Source of the DNA: an uncultured Gammaproteobacteria bacterium
Lineage (GTDB): Bacteria; Pseudomonadota; Gammaproteobacteria; Pseudomonadales; Pseudohongiellaceae
Length of the DNA: 64,000 nt
Assembly: GCA_913060695.1 (NCBI GenBank)
Contig: CAJXUA010000010.1
Location: 1-64,000 of the forward strand
Reading direction: 5' to 3'
The translations under genes were made by a program, and so were the position numbers. The notes beneath the pieces are model-generated. The model was not told where the DNA came from, ran no database searches, and worked only from the letters and a program-made list of their open reading frames with translations. This document shows positions 53,606 through 62,702 of the stretch, piece by piece (within the stretch, counting starts at the first letter, position 1; each line of letters begins with the position of its first letter).

Positions 53606-54787
53606 TCAGATGCCGCCAGTTTCTTCCTCATACAATTCGACGAGAATCTCACGCCATTGGCTGTATTGCTCCTCAACCGTTCCCGTAAGCATAACGGTAC
53701 GGTCGTCAAGGTCGATCATTTTGGGTGCAACTTCGGATTCTAGCGATTCGCCAAGTTCCTGAAGGGCCGCGATGTGGATCTCGGCTTCAGCGCGCTTATC
53801 AAAACCACTCTTTATCATATAGGCACCGGCGCCTACCCCAACCAGACTGCCTGCACGCACTGCGCCATTGTTACTGGTCGCTGCAGCGATGCCACCAACG
53901 ATAGCCATAGTACCCGCTAACATGCGGCGACGCGCTGAGGCTTCGAGTTGGTCCAACTCCATAGTGGCCTCATAGCTTTGCTCACGCCACGAGTCGTAGG
54001 GCACCCGCATCTGGCGAGCGTAGTTGGCGTAGTACTCCTGCACGGTATCCACGAACAGATTATCGCGCTGCCGTATCTCGCGTATACGCGTTAGAGAAGG
54101 GTCATTATCCGCAGGTAATCTTACAATCTCGGTGATACCTCGATTATTGACGCGTAAATATTCATTGAATATCTCTGGGGCAAAATTTCGCGCGAACTGC
54201 AGCTCGGAGATTGCACGGATACGCGCAATTCTCTGATCGGACAGATTGGCCTTACGCCATGCCAACAAATCGTTCGCAATATTGTTGTAGATGACCTGGA
54301 ATGGGTCGTTGGCTTGTCGCTGTGTCGCCTCATAGCTGAACTTGCTGATGTGCTCCTCGTACTCTTTTGTGTACCAGAGCAAACCAGTTGAGTCGCGCAC
54401 CGTGACCTTGATGATCATGCCTTCGCCGTCAGACTGCAGTATCTGCCCATGCAAGTAGACATCCATCGTGCTGGTCTCGTTTGGCAGCACCCGCACCACT
54501 CCCCAATTGCCCGATCGCTGCAGAGTCTCGGCGAGCATAAAGGGCGCATACCGCGCCTCAGCGTTACGGATCTCTGGACTTACACGCTCCTCTTCTTTGC
54601 GGCCGATCTCATCGATACCCGGATCGAATACAGTGACGCCCAAGTCCATCAAGAGATCTTCGGAGATTGGCGTTGTATCTTGCACGATCTGCACATACTC
54701 AGTCGACTTAACGGAAGTTGTCGCGCAGGCCAGCATGGTGATACTCAGCCCTGAAACTAGCGCTATTTTCACTGCTTTAAGAAACAT
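53606..54787 (-). CDS. Hypothetical lipoprotein with glycine-zipper-like segment
   Basis: A 393-residue predicted lipoprotein with lipobox MLACA. The mature part has an alpha/beta region (MLAETLQRSGNWGVVRVLP, VKVTVRDSTGLLWYTKEY-like) typical of proteins that sense or scaffold envelope complexes, then helices, then GGIAAATSNNGAV and GSLVGVGAGAYMIKSG, a Gly-rich hydrophobic stretch. No named family is recognised. Its coding sequence begins 2 bases after the stop of the Ser-rich lipoprotein, so both come from one message. Confidence 0.72.
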   Translation of the reverse strand: MFLKAVKIALVSGLSITMLACATTSVKSTEYVQIVQDTTPISEDLLMDLGVTVFDPGIDEIGRKEEERVSPEIRNAEARYAPFMLAETLQRSGNWGVVRVLPNETSTMDVYLHGQILQSDGEGMIIKVTVRDSTGLLWYTKEYEEHISKFSYEATQRQANDPFQVIYNNIANDLLAWRKANLSDQRIARIRAISELQFARNFAPEIFNEYLRVNNRGITEIVRLPADNDPSLTRIREIRQRDNLFVDTVQEYYANYARQMRVPYDSWREQSYEATMELDQLEASARRRMLAGTMAIVGGIAAATSNNGAVRAGSLVGVGAGAYMIKSGFDKRAEAEIHIAALQELGESLESEVAPKMIDLDDRTVMLTGTVEEQYSQWREILVELYEEETGGI

Positions 54788-54789
54788 AA

Positions 54790-55827
54790 TTAATTGCCTG
54801 TACCTGTATATTTGCGATATTCATCCCAAAGCGCCTCGCGCAGCTCTGGGTCCGGCTCACGCATAGCGGCTTCGCGTAACTGACGGGCAACAATGTCGTC
54901 GTCTCGGCCGCTAGGGATGTCCTCAGGTGGTGGAAATGTTTGTTCTTCTTGTCTGGATGAAGCCCCGCCGCCTACGCCAGGAGAGCCTTGCTGCGCTCCA
55001 GCTGGGCCGTTGGCACGGCTAGAAATAATAATTGGCTGCCCGCCGTTGCCGCTGCCCGAAGACGCGCCACCGCCGGAATCACCAGGAATCTCTGTATTAC
55101 GCGCCGCATTCGCTTGAGCCTGAGCTCGTGCGCGTTCGGCCAGAATTACGCCATCGAAATCTTCATATCCCCGCGTCAGGGCGCCATTGAGAACAGCCGT
55201 ACGTTCGGCTGTAGTTTGCGGGCCCGTGCCGCCATCGCCTAGACCTCCAGGGAGATTATCGAGACTGTAATTACCCGATCCGGATGCGCCTCCGGCTTGG
55301 CTGCTGCCAGCTTGTGCTGTGCCGGTACTTGAGCTGCGCGTGCCACTGCCCTGTGCGGCACTGGTGCCACTCGTGCCAGCATCTTGTCCAGTGCCGCTGG
55401 CAGAGGCTCCGCTTGCTGACTGCGACCCTGCGGAGCTGCTTTGTGTCTGACCGCTCTGAGTGCCGCTCGCGCTATCTCGGCCAGCCTGCGGCGCCGGGGC
55501 GCTAGGGGACGATGACGATCTAGAACCACTCGAAGCAGACGTCGTAGAGCTACTATCCCCACTGCTCGAACTAGAGGAGCTCGACGAAGATCTAGGCGAG
55601 GAACTAGAAGAGGACGAGCTAGAAGGATTAGATGGGCTCGGAGATGAGGGTGAGCTCGAAGATGAACTAGGACTAGAAGGCGAACTAGAACTCGAAGATG
55701 ATGTAGAGCTAGACGGCATCGAGGGCATAGAGCTCTGCGAAGATTGTTGGCTAGTAGACTCACAGGCTGCCAAAAGCAAAGATGCCGCACCTATCAGGAG
55801 CATATTTGTGACTGGTGACTTTTTCAT
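54790..55827 (-). CDS. Extremely serine-rich lipoprotein
   Basis: A 345-residue lipoprotein with signal sequence and lipobox LLLAAC. Residues ~22-110 are almost wholly Ser with Pro, then Ser/Gly/Ala/Gln-rich to about residue 195. This would be a long flexible tether. The C-terminal ~150 residues are more complex: NLPGGLGDGGTGPQ, GALTRGYEDFDGVILAERA and REAAMREPDPELREALWDEY. The low-complexity DNA reads as a long acidic frame on the other strand, which is only a shadow. It lies between two other cluster genes and may reach across the periplasm or cell surface. Confidence 0.78.
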   Translation of the reverse strand: MKKSPVTNMLLIGAASLLLAACESTSQQSSQSSMPSMPSSSTSSSSSSSPSSPSSSSSSPSSPSPSNPSSSSSSSSSPRSSSSSSSSSSGDSSSTTSASSGSRSSSSPSAPAPQAGRDSASGTQSGQTQSSSAGSQSASGASASGTGQDAGTSGTSAAQGSGTRSSSTGTAQAGSSQAGGASGSGNYSLDNLPGGLGDGGTGPQTTAERTAVLNGALTRGYEDFDGVILAERARAQAQANAARNTEIPGDSGGGASSGSGNGGQPIIISSRANGPAGAQQGSPGVGGGASSRQEEQTFPPPEDIPSGRDDDIVARQLREAAMREPDPELREALWDEYRKYTGTGN

Positions 55828-55942
55828 TTTGGCTTCATCCTCTTACTTAAAATCGCACTATTTTGGTGCTAGGTCTTGCGTCGACCTCGATAAAGATGCG
55901 GTCGATTAGTATGTCTGTTAGACCGTAGAATCGAAAGATTTA

Positions 55943-57418
55943 TTAATACCAGAAATTAAATCGATAACGCTCTAACTCCGAGCTCTGCGCGCCATTCTCA
56001 CCAATCCTAGGCCGCACAAGTTTAGAGCGCATAGAGGAGATGACTTGAATGTCGGCGCGGGTCATATCCTCTGGGTGTATTGCGAGCACCTCAAAGTTGC
56101 TGAGCCTACCGTACTGATTAACATCGAAAGCTAAATCTACGTAACCCATACGCGCCCCGGAGTCCGGCCCAATCCCAAAGGCCTCCTTACGCTGCTCATC
56201 GAATGCGCTAAAGGTAGGCAAAAAGACTATTTCACCAAAGACTTGTGACAGTAGTTCGGCACTATTTTCCACACTCAGGAGTTGCTCGTATGCTTCTTCA
56301 TACGTGCGCGCTGCCGCTTGCCGTCGGTCGCGTAGCAAATACCAATCGCCAAGCTCCGCAATCGCGCGGGCTCTCGCCACTAGATTCTCTTCGGTTTTAG
56401 GCAATTTAGGATCGTTGTAATAGGCAACGATGGCCTCTAACGCGTCGATACCGCTGTCGCTACGGCCCTGCGGCCGCATTGAGCCACCCGCAAACTGGGT
56501 CGTCATACGCAGGTTTGGATTGATATTAGAACCAATCGACTCACCAGGCAGCGAATAGCGCCCCATCAAATCAGCAGCTCCCGCTACTTTGTGCAGCAAT
56601 GGCAAATAGCGAGGGTCTTGCGTACCAAAATGGGTAGCTACCGATTCGGTAGCGGCGCGATACAACATATAGGTTTGAACTAGCCGCGGATTCGGGTCTT
56701 CATCGATACCACGATAGAAAGTCGTAATATTCCAGCGCGCCAAATTATCGAAAACGTCGATCATGCGTGGGTCGCTAATACTGTAGGCTCTGGTCTGCAC
56801 ATAGAACGCATACTGCTGCCGATCATCAGCCTCACTCCATTGCCCGAGAGCAACGTGCGCATCTACAACTTTGCTGATCAGAGGCACCTGATTGGGGCTG
56901 AATAGCCCGCTGTTGACACGATTGATATGGACTGCACGATCGAGCACGTCTATGGATTCTGCAAACTTTCCTTGCGCCTGTAATAATTCACCAAGGTCCG
57001 CGAGCTCCTGTGCGATCTGCACACTCCACGCGCCGCCCTCGATCTCGAGCTCTTCTAGGATTTGATCGAAATCGCCTATCTCTTCGAGCCTTTGCAGATA
57101 GTCCTGTTGCGCAGGGCTCAGGTCAGAGAAAACGCTCTCTTCGGGCTCTGTGGCTTGCTGCTCGGCGGAGGTAAACTGCGCGCTGAAGTCCACGGCCACT
57201 GCATTCTCTATCGCAGCAAGGGGGATCGGCGGTTCGATGTACAAAATGCGCGTGTACTGATACTCAGTCTCATCTGCGCGTTCGTCTTGAGTGTTGACGT
57301 CTTCGGCTATTGCCGCTTCTTCTGAGGATGTGGTGTCGGCGCTCTGCGCATAAGTCAGATGAAACACACACATCAGGCTGACGATGAATAACGCTTTCTC
57401 TTTAGCTGAAAGTTTCAC
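55943..57418 (-). CDS. Secreted TPR-region protein with TonB-C-like end
   Basis: About 491 residues with an N-terminal signal peptide (cleavage near LTYAQS). The middle (~110-390) is helical with repeats such as LAQGKFAESIDVLDRAVHIN that resemble TPRs. The last ~70 residues, GARMGYVDLAFDVNQYGRLSNFEV to LVRPRIGENG, resemble the TonB C-terminal domain, which contacts outer-membrane proteins. GTG 57418 is preferred; TTG 57439 would lengthen it by 7 residues. It is the first gene of the block, 115 bases upstream of the Ser-rich lipoprotein gene. Confidence 0.7.
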   Translation of the reverse strand: MKLSAKEKALFIVSLMCVFHLTYAQSADTTSSEEAAIAEDVNTQDERADETEYQYTRILYIEPPIPLAAIENAVAVDFSAQFTSAEQQATEPEESVFSDLSPAQQDYLQRLEEIGDFDQILEELEIEGGAWSVQIAQELADLGELLQAQGKFAESIDVLDRAVHINRVNSGLFSPNQVPLISKVVDAHVALGQWSEADDRQQYAFYVQTRAYSISDPRMIDVFDNLARWNITTFYRGIDEDPNPRLVQTYMLYRAATESVATHFGTQDPRYLPLLHKVAGAADLMGRYSLPGESIGSNINPNLRMTTQFAGGSMRPQGRSDSGIDALEAIVAYYNDPKLPKTEENLVARARAIAELGDWYLLRDRRQAAARTYEEAYEQLLSVENSAELLSQVFGEIVFLPTFSAFDEQRKEAFGIGPDSGARMGYVDLAFDVNQYGRLSNFEVLAIHPEDMTRADIQVISSMRSKLVRPRIGENGAQSSELERYRFNFWY

Positions 57419-57439
57419 GAGTCGATCCCGAAGTTTCAA

Positions 57440-57757
57440 TGGAGTATTTGCTGGTTCTCGATAATCTTACTTCCCAATATACGCCCTCGTTGGGCGAGTG
57501 GTTTTACTACGCGGTTTTTATGGTCACCTAAGAGTAGACCTGCGAATGCACAACAGCTTTCAGGGCTTGAACGAAACGTCGGGCGCTAACGCTTACTATG
57601 CCTTACAATTTTGGACTTACAATCCCGGGCGACAAGGCACTCATTCTTATGAGGCACATCAACTCTTATACACCCGGCCAAGCGTGCTGTAAACACGGCC
57701 CATCACAGTGCGAGCTCAATGATTACGCTATTTTTCCCGTTCTAAGAGAGTGTCTGA
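57440..57757. other. Divergent intergenic region, cluster start to mutM
   Basis: This 318-base gap separates the first minus-strand cluster gene from mutM. A small hairpin CGCCC-tcgtt-GGGCG lies at about 57482-57497, in the presumed leader of the cluster transcript. TATATT and TAAGAT on the minus strand are possible -10 boxes but lack good -35 partners. No gene is seen. Confidence 0.45.
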
Positions 57758-58573
57758 ATGCCCGAATTGCCAGAAGTAGAAACGACCCGACTAGGAATTC
57801 AAAGTCACATCGTAGGCCAGAAAGTCAAAAAGGTGCGGGTACGCAACGGCCAATTGCGTTGGCCTGTTCCTGAATCTTTGGCGCAAGAGCTGCCCGCTAG
57901 GCAAATCGATCGCGTTGAGCGGCGCGGCAAATATCTGCTCGTGTTCGCGGGCGATAGCTGCGTTCTTATCCACCTTGGCATGTCCGGCAGCCTTCGCATC
58001 ACCACTACCGACGATCCAATTCTTAAACACGACCACATCGATATCGAGTTCGAAAATGGGCCGATATTGCGCTACTCCGACCCTCGTCGCTTCGGCTGCA
58101 TGCTGTGGCTTAAAGAGTCTCCCCTGCTACACCCTCTTCTCAAGCAACTCGGACCCGAACCACTGACTGAGCACTTTAGCGGTCGAGCATTGCATGCCTT
58201 GTCGCGCGGGCGAAGGGTACCTATCAAGACCTTTATCATGGACAGTCATGTGGTCGTTGGGGTCGGCAACATCTACGCGAACGAAGCCTTATATATGGCG
58301 GGGATCAAGCCGGATCGCGCAGCGGGCACAATCTCAGCTAAGCGTTATGAAAAGTTAGTGGAGTGCACCAAAGAGATCTTACAGCGTGCCATTACGCAAG
58401 GCGGTACCACCTTGCGCGATTTTGTGGGGGGCGACGGTAAGCCCGGCTATTTCAAGCAGTCGCTATTGGTGTATGGGCGAGCTGGCGAGCCTTGCCTTGC
58501 CTGTGGCAAGCCCCTACGGGAGCTGCGCCTAGCGCAGCGCAGCAGTGTCTATTGTGTGCAATGTCAGAAATAG
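57758..58573 (+). CDS. mutM: Formamidopyrimidine-DNA glycosylase MutM (Fpg)
   Basis: Removes 8-oxoguanine and ring-opened purines and nicks the strand. The 271 residues (E. coli 269) start PELPEVETTR, with the catalytic Pro and Glu at the N-terminus, the Lys in ERRGKYLLV, HLGMSGSLRI, and the C-terminal zinc finger CLACGKPLRELRL to CVQCQK (four Cys). All catalytic residues are present. It converges with coaD with a 10-base gap. Confidence 0.98.
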   Translation: MPELPEVETTRLGIQSHIVGQKVKKVRVRNGQLRWPVPESLAQELPARQIDRVERRGKYLLVFAGDSCVLIHLGMSGSLRITTTDDPILKHDHIDIEFENGPILRYSDPRRFGCMLWLKESPLLHPLLKQLGPEPLTEHFSGRALHALSRGRRVPIKTFIMDSHVVVGVGNIYANEALYMAGIKPDRAAGTISAKRYEKLVECTKEILQRAITQGGTTLRDFVGGDGKPGYFKQSLLVYGRAGEPCLACGKPLRELRLAQRSSVYCVQCQK

Positions 58574-58583
58574 CGGCGTCGAC

Positions 58584-59168
<585 letters not shown>

Positions 59169-59195
59169 CTAATCAAAGCGCCTGCGCACCTCAAT

Positions 59196-60227
59196 CTACG
59201 AAGCATGTGTCGGCTCATTCATCTTGCTCAAAGCTGTGAAAACGCGCTCTTCGAGCCAGTTGGGGTCGCCGGCACAAGTAAAACCCACGTGCCCCCCTGC
59301 TGCCTCTAGGTTCAGGCTAATATGAGGTGGCAAGGTGGCCATATTGGGCAGCGAAGCCACAGGAATTATTGGATCGTTCGCACTCTGAATTAGCGCTACC
59401 TGACTCTGAATGTCCTGCAGAAGCGGCCCGCTACTACAGCGACCATAGTAATCTTCGGCATCGCAGAAACCATGCAGGGGCGCCGTGACCTGGTCGTCAA
59501 ACTCCCAAAGTGTCTTAAGGCGACGCAAGTCTCCTAGCGCTTCGAGCCTATCCAAATCGTCTTGCCAGCCTGTGTGGCGGGCTTGTTCGCGGAAAAATGT
59601 CCGCTTGCGCTCGACATCCTCTATAAGGCGGCGCCGAAAATAGTGCCCATAGAGCTTGCTCATGCCTGAATTCAAAGCCTGCGAACAGTAGCTCAAGGAG
59701 AAAGGCGTAGACACAGCCACGCCCCCAAGCACGCCCTCGCGCCTACCGATCTCGGCGAGCCACTTAAGCAATACATTGCCTCCAAGAGAGTATCCAGCGA
59801 ATACGAAATTGCGCTTTGGGTGTTCCGCGCGCAGGCACTGAAACACCTCCTCCACATCCTCCGTACACCCGGAGTGATAGGCGCGCGCCCTGCGGTTTAT
59901 CTCACCGCTGCACCCTCTGAAGTTCATGGCGGCACTTGTGATGCCGCGCCGCTGGAGCAGTCTTTGTAAGGATTGAATATAGGGAGAGAGAGCACTGCCG
60001 CACAGGCCGTGTAGTAGCAATACAATCGGCTGCTCTGGCTTGGCGTCAGCCTCTGCGACATCTACCCAGTCTACATCGACGAAGTCGCCATCACTCAATT
60101 CGACCCTCTGACGGCGCTGCCGAACTGGGGCTGGAGGAGCGAAACGGCGCCAAAGGGTCTGTGAATGCCCTTCGGGCAGCCACCAAGGCGATCGATAGGA
60201 GCCAATTTTAGGGTCTTGCCTTGTCAT
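59196..60227 (-). CDS. YheT-family alpha/beta hydrolase
   Basis: A 343-residue esterase-like protein of the YheT/ABHD family. SPWWLPEGHSQTLWRRF opens the family domain, LLHGLCGSALSPYIQ forms the oxyanion region, the nucleophile is in FAGYSLGGNVLLKW (GxSxG) and a later PLHGFCDAEDYY is conserved. Its substrate is not known. It overlaps the rsmD gene by 4 bases, so the pair is coupled. From memory the same neighbour occurs in Pseudomonas. Confidence 0.92.
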   Translation of the reverse strand: MTRQDPKIGSYRSPWWLPEGHSQTLWRRFAPPAPVRQRRQRVELSDGDFVDVDWVDVAEADAKPEQPIVLLLHGLCGSALSPYIQSLQRLLQRRGITSAAMNFRGCSGEINRRARAYHSGCTEDVEEVFQCLRAEHPKRNFVFAGYSLGGNVLLKWLAEIGRREGVLGGVAVSTPFSLSYCSQALNSGMSKLYGHYFRRRLIEDVERKRTFFREQARHTGWQDDLDRLEALGDLRRLKTLWEFDDQVTAPLHGFCDAEDYYGRCSSGPLLQDIQSQVALIQSANDPIIPVASLPNMATLPPHISLNLEAAGGHVGFTCAGDPNWLEERVFTALSKMNEPTHAS

Positions 60228-60829
60228 TGCGCTTCACTTAGCTGGGCTTGGCGTTGATAGAGATAGTAGTGCACCGCGCCAGCGCGTTTGGATTTGCGTA
60301 GCTGCCAATTCTCAGGCACGGATGCCGTTGCGACCTCTTGAGCAGACTCGAGATAGATCAAGGCATCTTCGCGCAGTAAGCCGCTGCGCTCTAGCATCGT
60401 AACGGCGCGCACTAATAAATCAGAGGCGAATGGAGGGTCGATGAACACAATGTCAAAACGCGGCTCATCAGGCCTTGCACTAGCGCCAATCCAAGTTAGC
60501 GAGTCCTTGCATACTAGTTCAAACTCACTGGCCTGGAGCAGCGCTAGATTGCTTCTTATCGCCCCTATTGCGAGCGGCGATAGGTCGACAAATGTTACGT
60601 GTCGAGCGCCGCGGGAAAGAGCCTCGATGCCACAGGCTCCACTGCCAGCGAATAGATCCAGACAGTCCGCCCTTACGTTTCGTTCTTGCAGCCAATTGAA
60701 AAGAGTCTCGCGAACCCGATCCGCCGTGGGTCGCAGGCCGTCTAGGTCGGGAAAGCTAAGTTTCCGGCTACGCCATTTACCCGCAATAATGCGTAGGCTA
60801 TTCGTTGACTTGCCCTTAGCTTGTTTCAT
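60224..60829 (-). CDS. rsmD: 16S rRNA m2G966 methyltransferase RsmD
   Basis: Methylates G966 of 16S rRNA using SAM. The 201 residues (E. coli 198) contain RIIAGKWRSRKL, RPTADRVRETLFNWL, the SAM-binding DLFAGSGACGIEALSRGA and the catalytic VFIDPPF (DPPF). It is divergent from ftsY with a 111-base gap. Confidence 0.97.
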   Translation of the reverse strand: MKQAKGKSTNSLRIIAGKWRSRKLSFPDLDGLRPTADRVRETLFNWLQERNVRADCLDLFAGSGACGIEALSRGARHVTFVDLSPLAIGAIRSNLALLQASEFELVCKDSLTWIGASARPDEPRFDIVFIDPPFASDLLVRAVTMLERSGLLREDALIYLESAQEVATASVPENWQLRKSKRAGAVHYYLYQRQAQLSEAQ

Positions 60830-60940
60830 TATGGACTACCGAGGATGCGCGTTGTCGTTGTGGACGCAGGGTTGATGTCTTACGGACGCGGGAAATGTTA
60901 GCATAGCGAGCTTAGACAGTGCCTCGGAAGATTCCCATTC

Positions 60941-61975
60941 ATGTTCAGTTTCATCAAGAAAAAGCCAAAAGAGACCGCCCCCGTCGAGCCAGCAGTTGCG
61001 CCTGAAGAGCAGCCAGCTATTGTCGCCGAAGACAATGCCGAGAACTCCGCCGGTGCTGGCCTGTTTGCACGGCTGAAGCAGAGCCTGAGCAAGACCCGCA
61101 CCGCTCTTTCGGATTCTCTCAGCACACTAATCCTCGGCCGCAAGATTATCGATCAAGGCTTACTAGACGACATCGAGACCCAACTACTAACTTCCGATGT
61201 AGGCATCGAGGCGACAGACCATATTATCCAAGCACTCACCAAGAAGTTGGGGCGCAAGCAATTGGCAGACCCACAGGCGTTGTTGGAAAGCCTAAAGGCC
61301 GAGCTAATTGCCTTGCTGGAGCCCTGCGATGTGCCCTTGGTGATCGATACCAGCAGCAAACCCTATGTCATTCTTGTAGTCGGTGTGAACGGAGCCGGCA
61401 AGACCACCACTATCGGCAAGCTGGCGAAACGGCTGCAGCAGGACGGTCATAAGATCATGCTTGCTGCTGGAGATACCTTCCGCGCCGCGGCCGTTGAGCA
61501 ACTGCAGGTATGGGGTGAGCGCAACTCGGTGCCGGTTGTGGCACAGCCCACTGGCTCCGATAGCGCCTCGGTCATTTTCGATGCCTACCAATCCGCGCAA
61601 GCTAAAGGCATCGACGTGTTGATTGCCGATACCGCAGGACGACTGCATAACAAAGACAATCTAATGCAGGAACTGGAAAAGATCGTTCGTGTACTCAAGA
61701 AGCTCAACCCGGCGGTGCCCCAAGAGACTCTATTGGTGCTGGATTCAACGACCGGCCAGAATTCGCTCAATCAGGCGCGCAGCTTCCACAAGTCTGTGCA
61801 AGTTACCGGCGTCGCACTTACAAAATTAGATGGCACCGCGAAAGGAGGCATGGTGTTCGCGATGGCGAAGGAGTTAGGCCTGCCTATCCGCTTCATCGGC
61901 GTAGGCGAGCAGGTCGATGACCTACGACCTTTCGCCGCGCAGCAATTCGTCGACGCCCTGTTCGCTCAGGGCTAG
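60941..61975 (+). CDS. ftsY: Signal recognition particle receptor FtsY
   Basis: Docks SRP-ribosome complexes at the membrane for co-translational insertion. The acidic A domain is short (~1-45), so the 344 residues are fewer than E. coli (497), as in Pseudomonas relatives. The N domain follows (~50-125), then the G domain with GVNGAGKTTTIGKL, DTAGRLHNKDNL, and TKLDGTAKGGMVF. It is followed by ftsE after 28 bases. Confidence 0.98.
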   Translation: MFSFIKKKPKETAPVEPAVAPEEQPAIVAEDNAENSAGAGLFARLKQSLSKTRTALSDSLSTLILGRKIIDQGLLDDIETQLLTSDVGIEATDHIIQALTKKLGRKQLADPQALLESLKAELIALLEPCDVPLVIDTSSKPYVILVVGVNGAGKTTTIGKLAKRLQQDGHKIMLAAGDTFRAAAVEQLQVWGERNSVPVVAQPTGSDSASVIFDAYQSAQAKGIDVLIADTAGRLHNKDNLMQELEKIVRVLKKLNPAVPQETLLVLDSTTGQNSLNQARSFHKSVQVTGVALTKLDGTAKGGMVFAMAKELGLPIRFIGVGEQVDDLRPFAAQQFVDALFAQG

Positions 61976-62003
61976 AGCGCGACACACTCATTAAGGTCTC
62001 GCG

Positions 62004-62702
62004 ATGATTAAATTCGACAACGTCAGCAAGCGCTATCCAGGTGGTCACCAAGCACTTAGCCAAGTCAATTTCGAGTTAGTTGATGGCGAGATGGCATTTC
62101 TCACTGGCAGGTCTGGCGCAGGCAAAAGCACGCTGCTGAAGCTCATTATGCTGATGGAGAAAGCGCAGCAGGGGCAAGTCTTCGTCAATGGTAAGAATCT
62201 CAATCGCATGGATGCCGCGCAGATCCCTTTCTACCGTCGCCGCATAGGGGTAGTGTTTCAAGACCACCAACTGTTATTCGATCGTAATGTCTTCGACAAT
62301 GTCGCCTTACCACTGCAGATTGAGGGCTATCCCAAGCACGAGGCGGACCGTCGGGTGCGTGCTGCACTAGACAAAGTCGGCCTCCTAAAGAAGGAAAAAA
62401 TGCTGCCCATCACGCTATCGGGTGGAGAGCAGCAGCGCATTGGCATCGCCAGAGCCGTAGTCAATCGCCCTAAAATTCTTCTTGCCGACGAGCCTACGGG
62501 AAATCTCGACCCAGAGTTAGCCGCGGAAATCATGCATCTGTTCGAGCAGTTCAATCAAGTTGGCGTGAGCATGCTGATTGCCAGCCACGACCTTTCCCTT
62601 ATCACTCGGCTCAAGCACCGCATATTGACCCTAGACAAGGGTCGCCTAATTCAAGACGCCTATCACACCGCAATGCCACCACAACCGGGAGTGAGCCGAT
62701 GA
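62004..62702 (+). CDS. ftsE: Cell division ATPase FtsE
   Basis: ABC ATPase that works with FtsX to control peptidoglycan hydrolases at the septum. The 232 residues begin MIKFDNVSKRYPGGHQAL and have Walker A GRSGAGKSTLL, Q-loop FQDHQLLFD, signature LSGGEQQRIGIARA and Walker B ILLADEPTGNLD. Its stop overlaps the ftsX start (4 bases), so they are coupled. Confidence 0.98.
   Translation: MIKFDNVSKRYPGGHQALSQVNFELVDGEMAFLTGRSGAGKSTLLKLIMLMEKAQQGQVFVNGKNLNRMDAAQIPFYRRRIGVVFQDHQLLFDRNVFDNVALPLQIEGYPKHEADRRVRAALDKVGLLKKEKMLPITLSGGEQQRIGIARAVVNRPKILLADEPTGNLDPELAAEIMHLFEQFNQVGVSMLIASHDLSLITRLKHRILTLDKGRLIQDAYHTAMPPQPGVSR

Noticed and set aside
55460-55909. Long acidic Asp/Glu/Leu-rich frame on the plus strand
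   Set aside because: It is the complement of the Ser-coding repeat of the lipoprotein on the minus strand, with no ribosome-binding site or family match.
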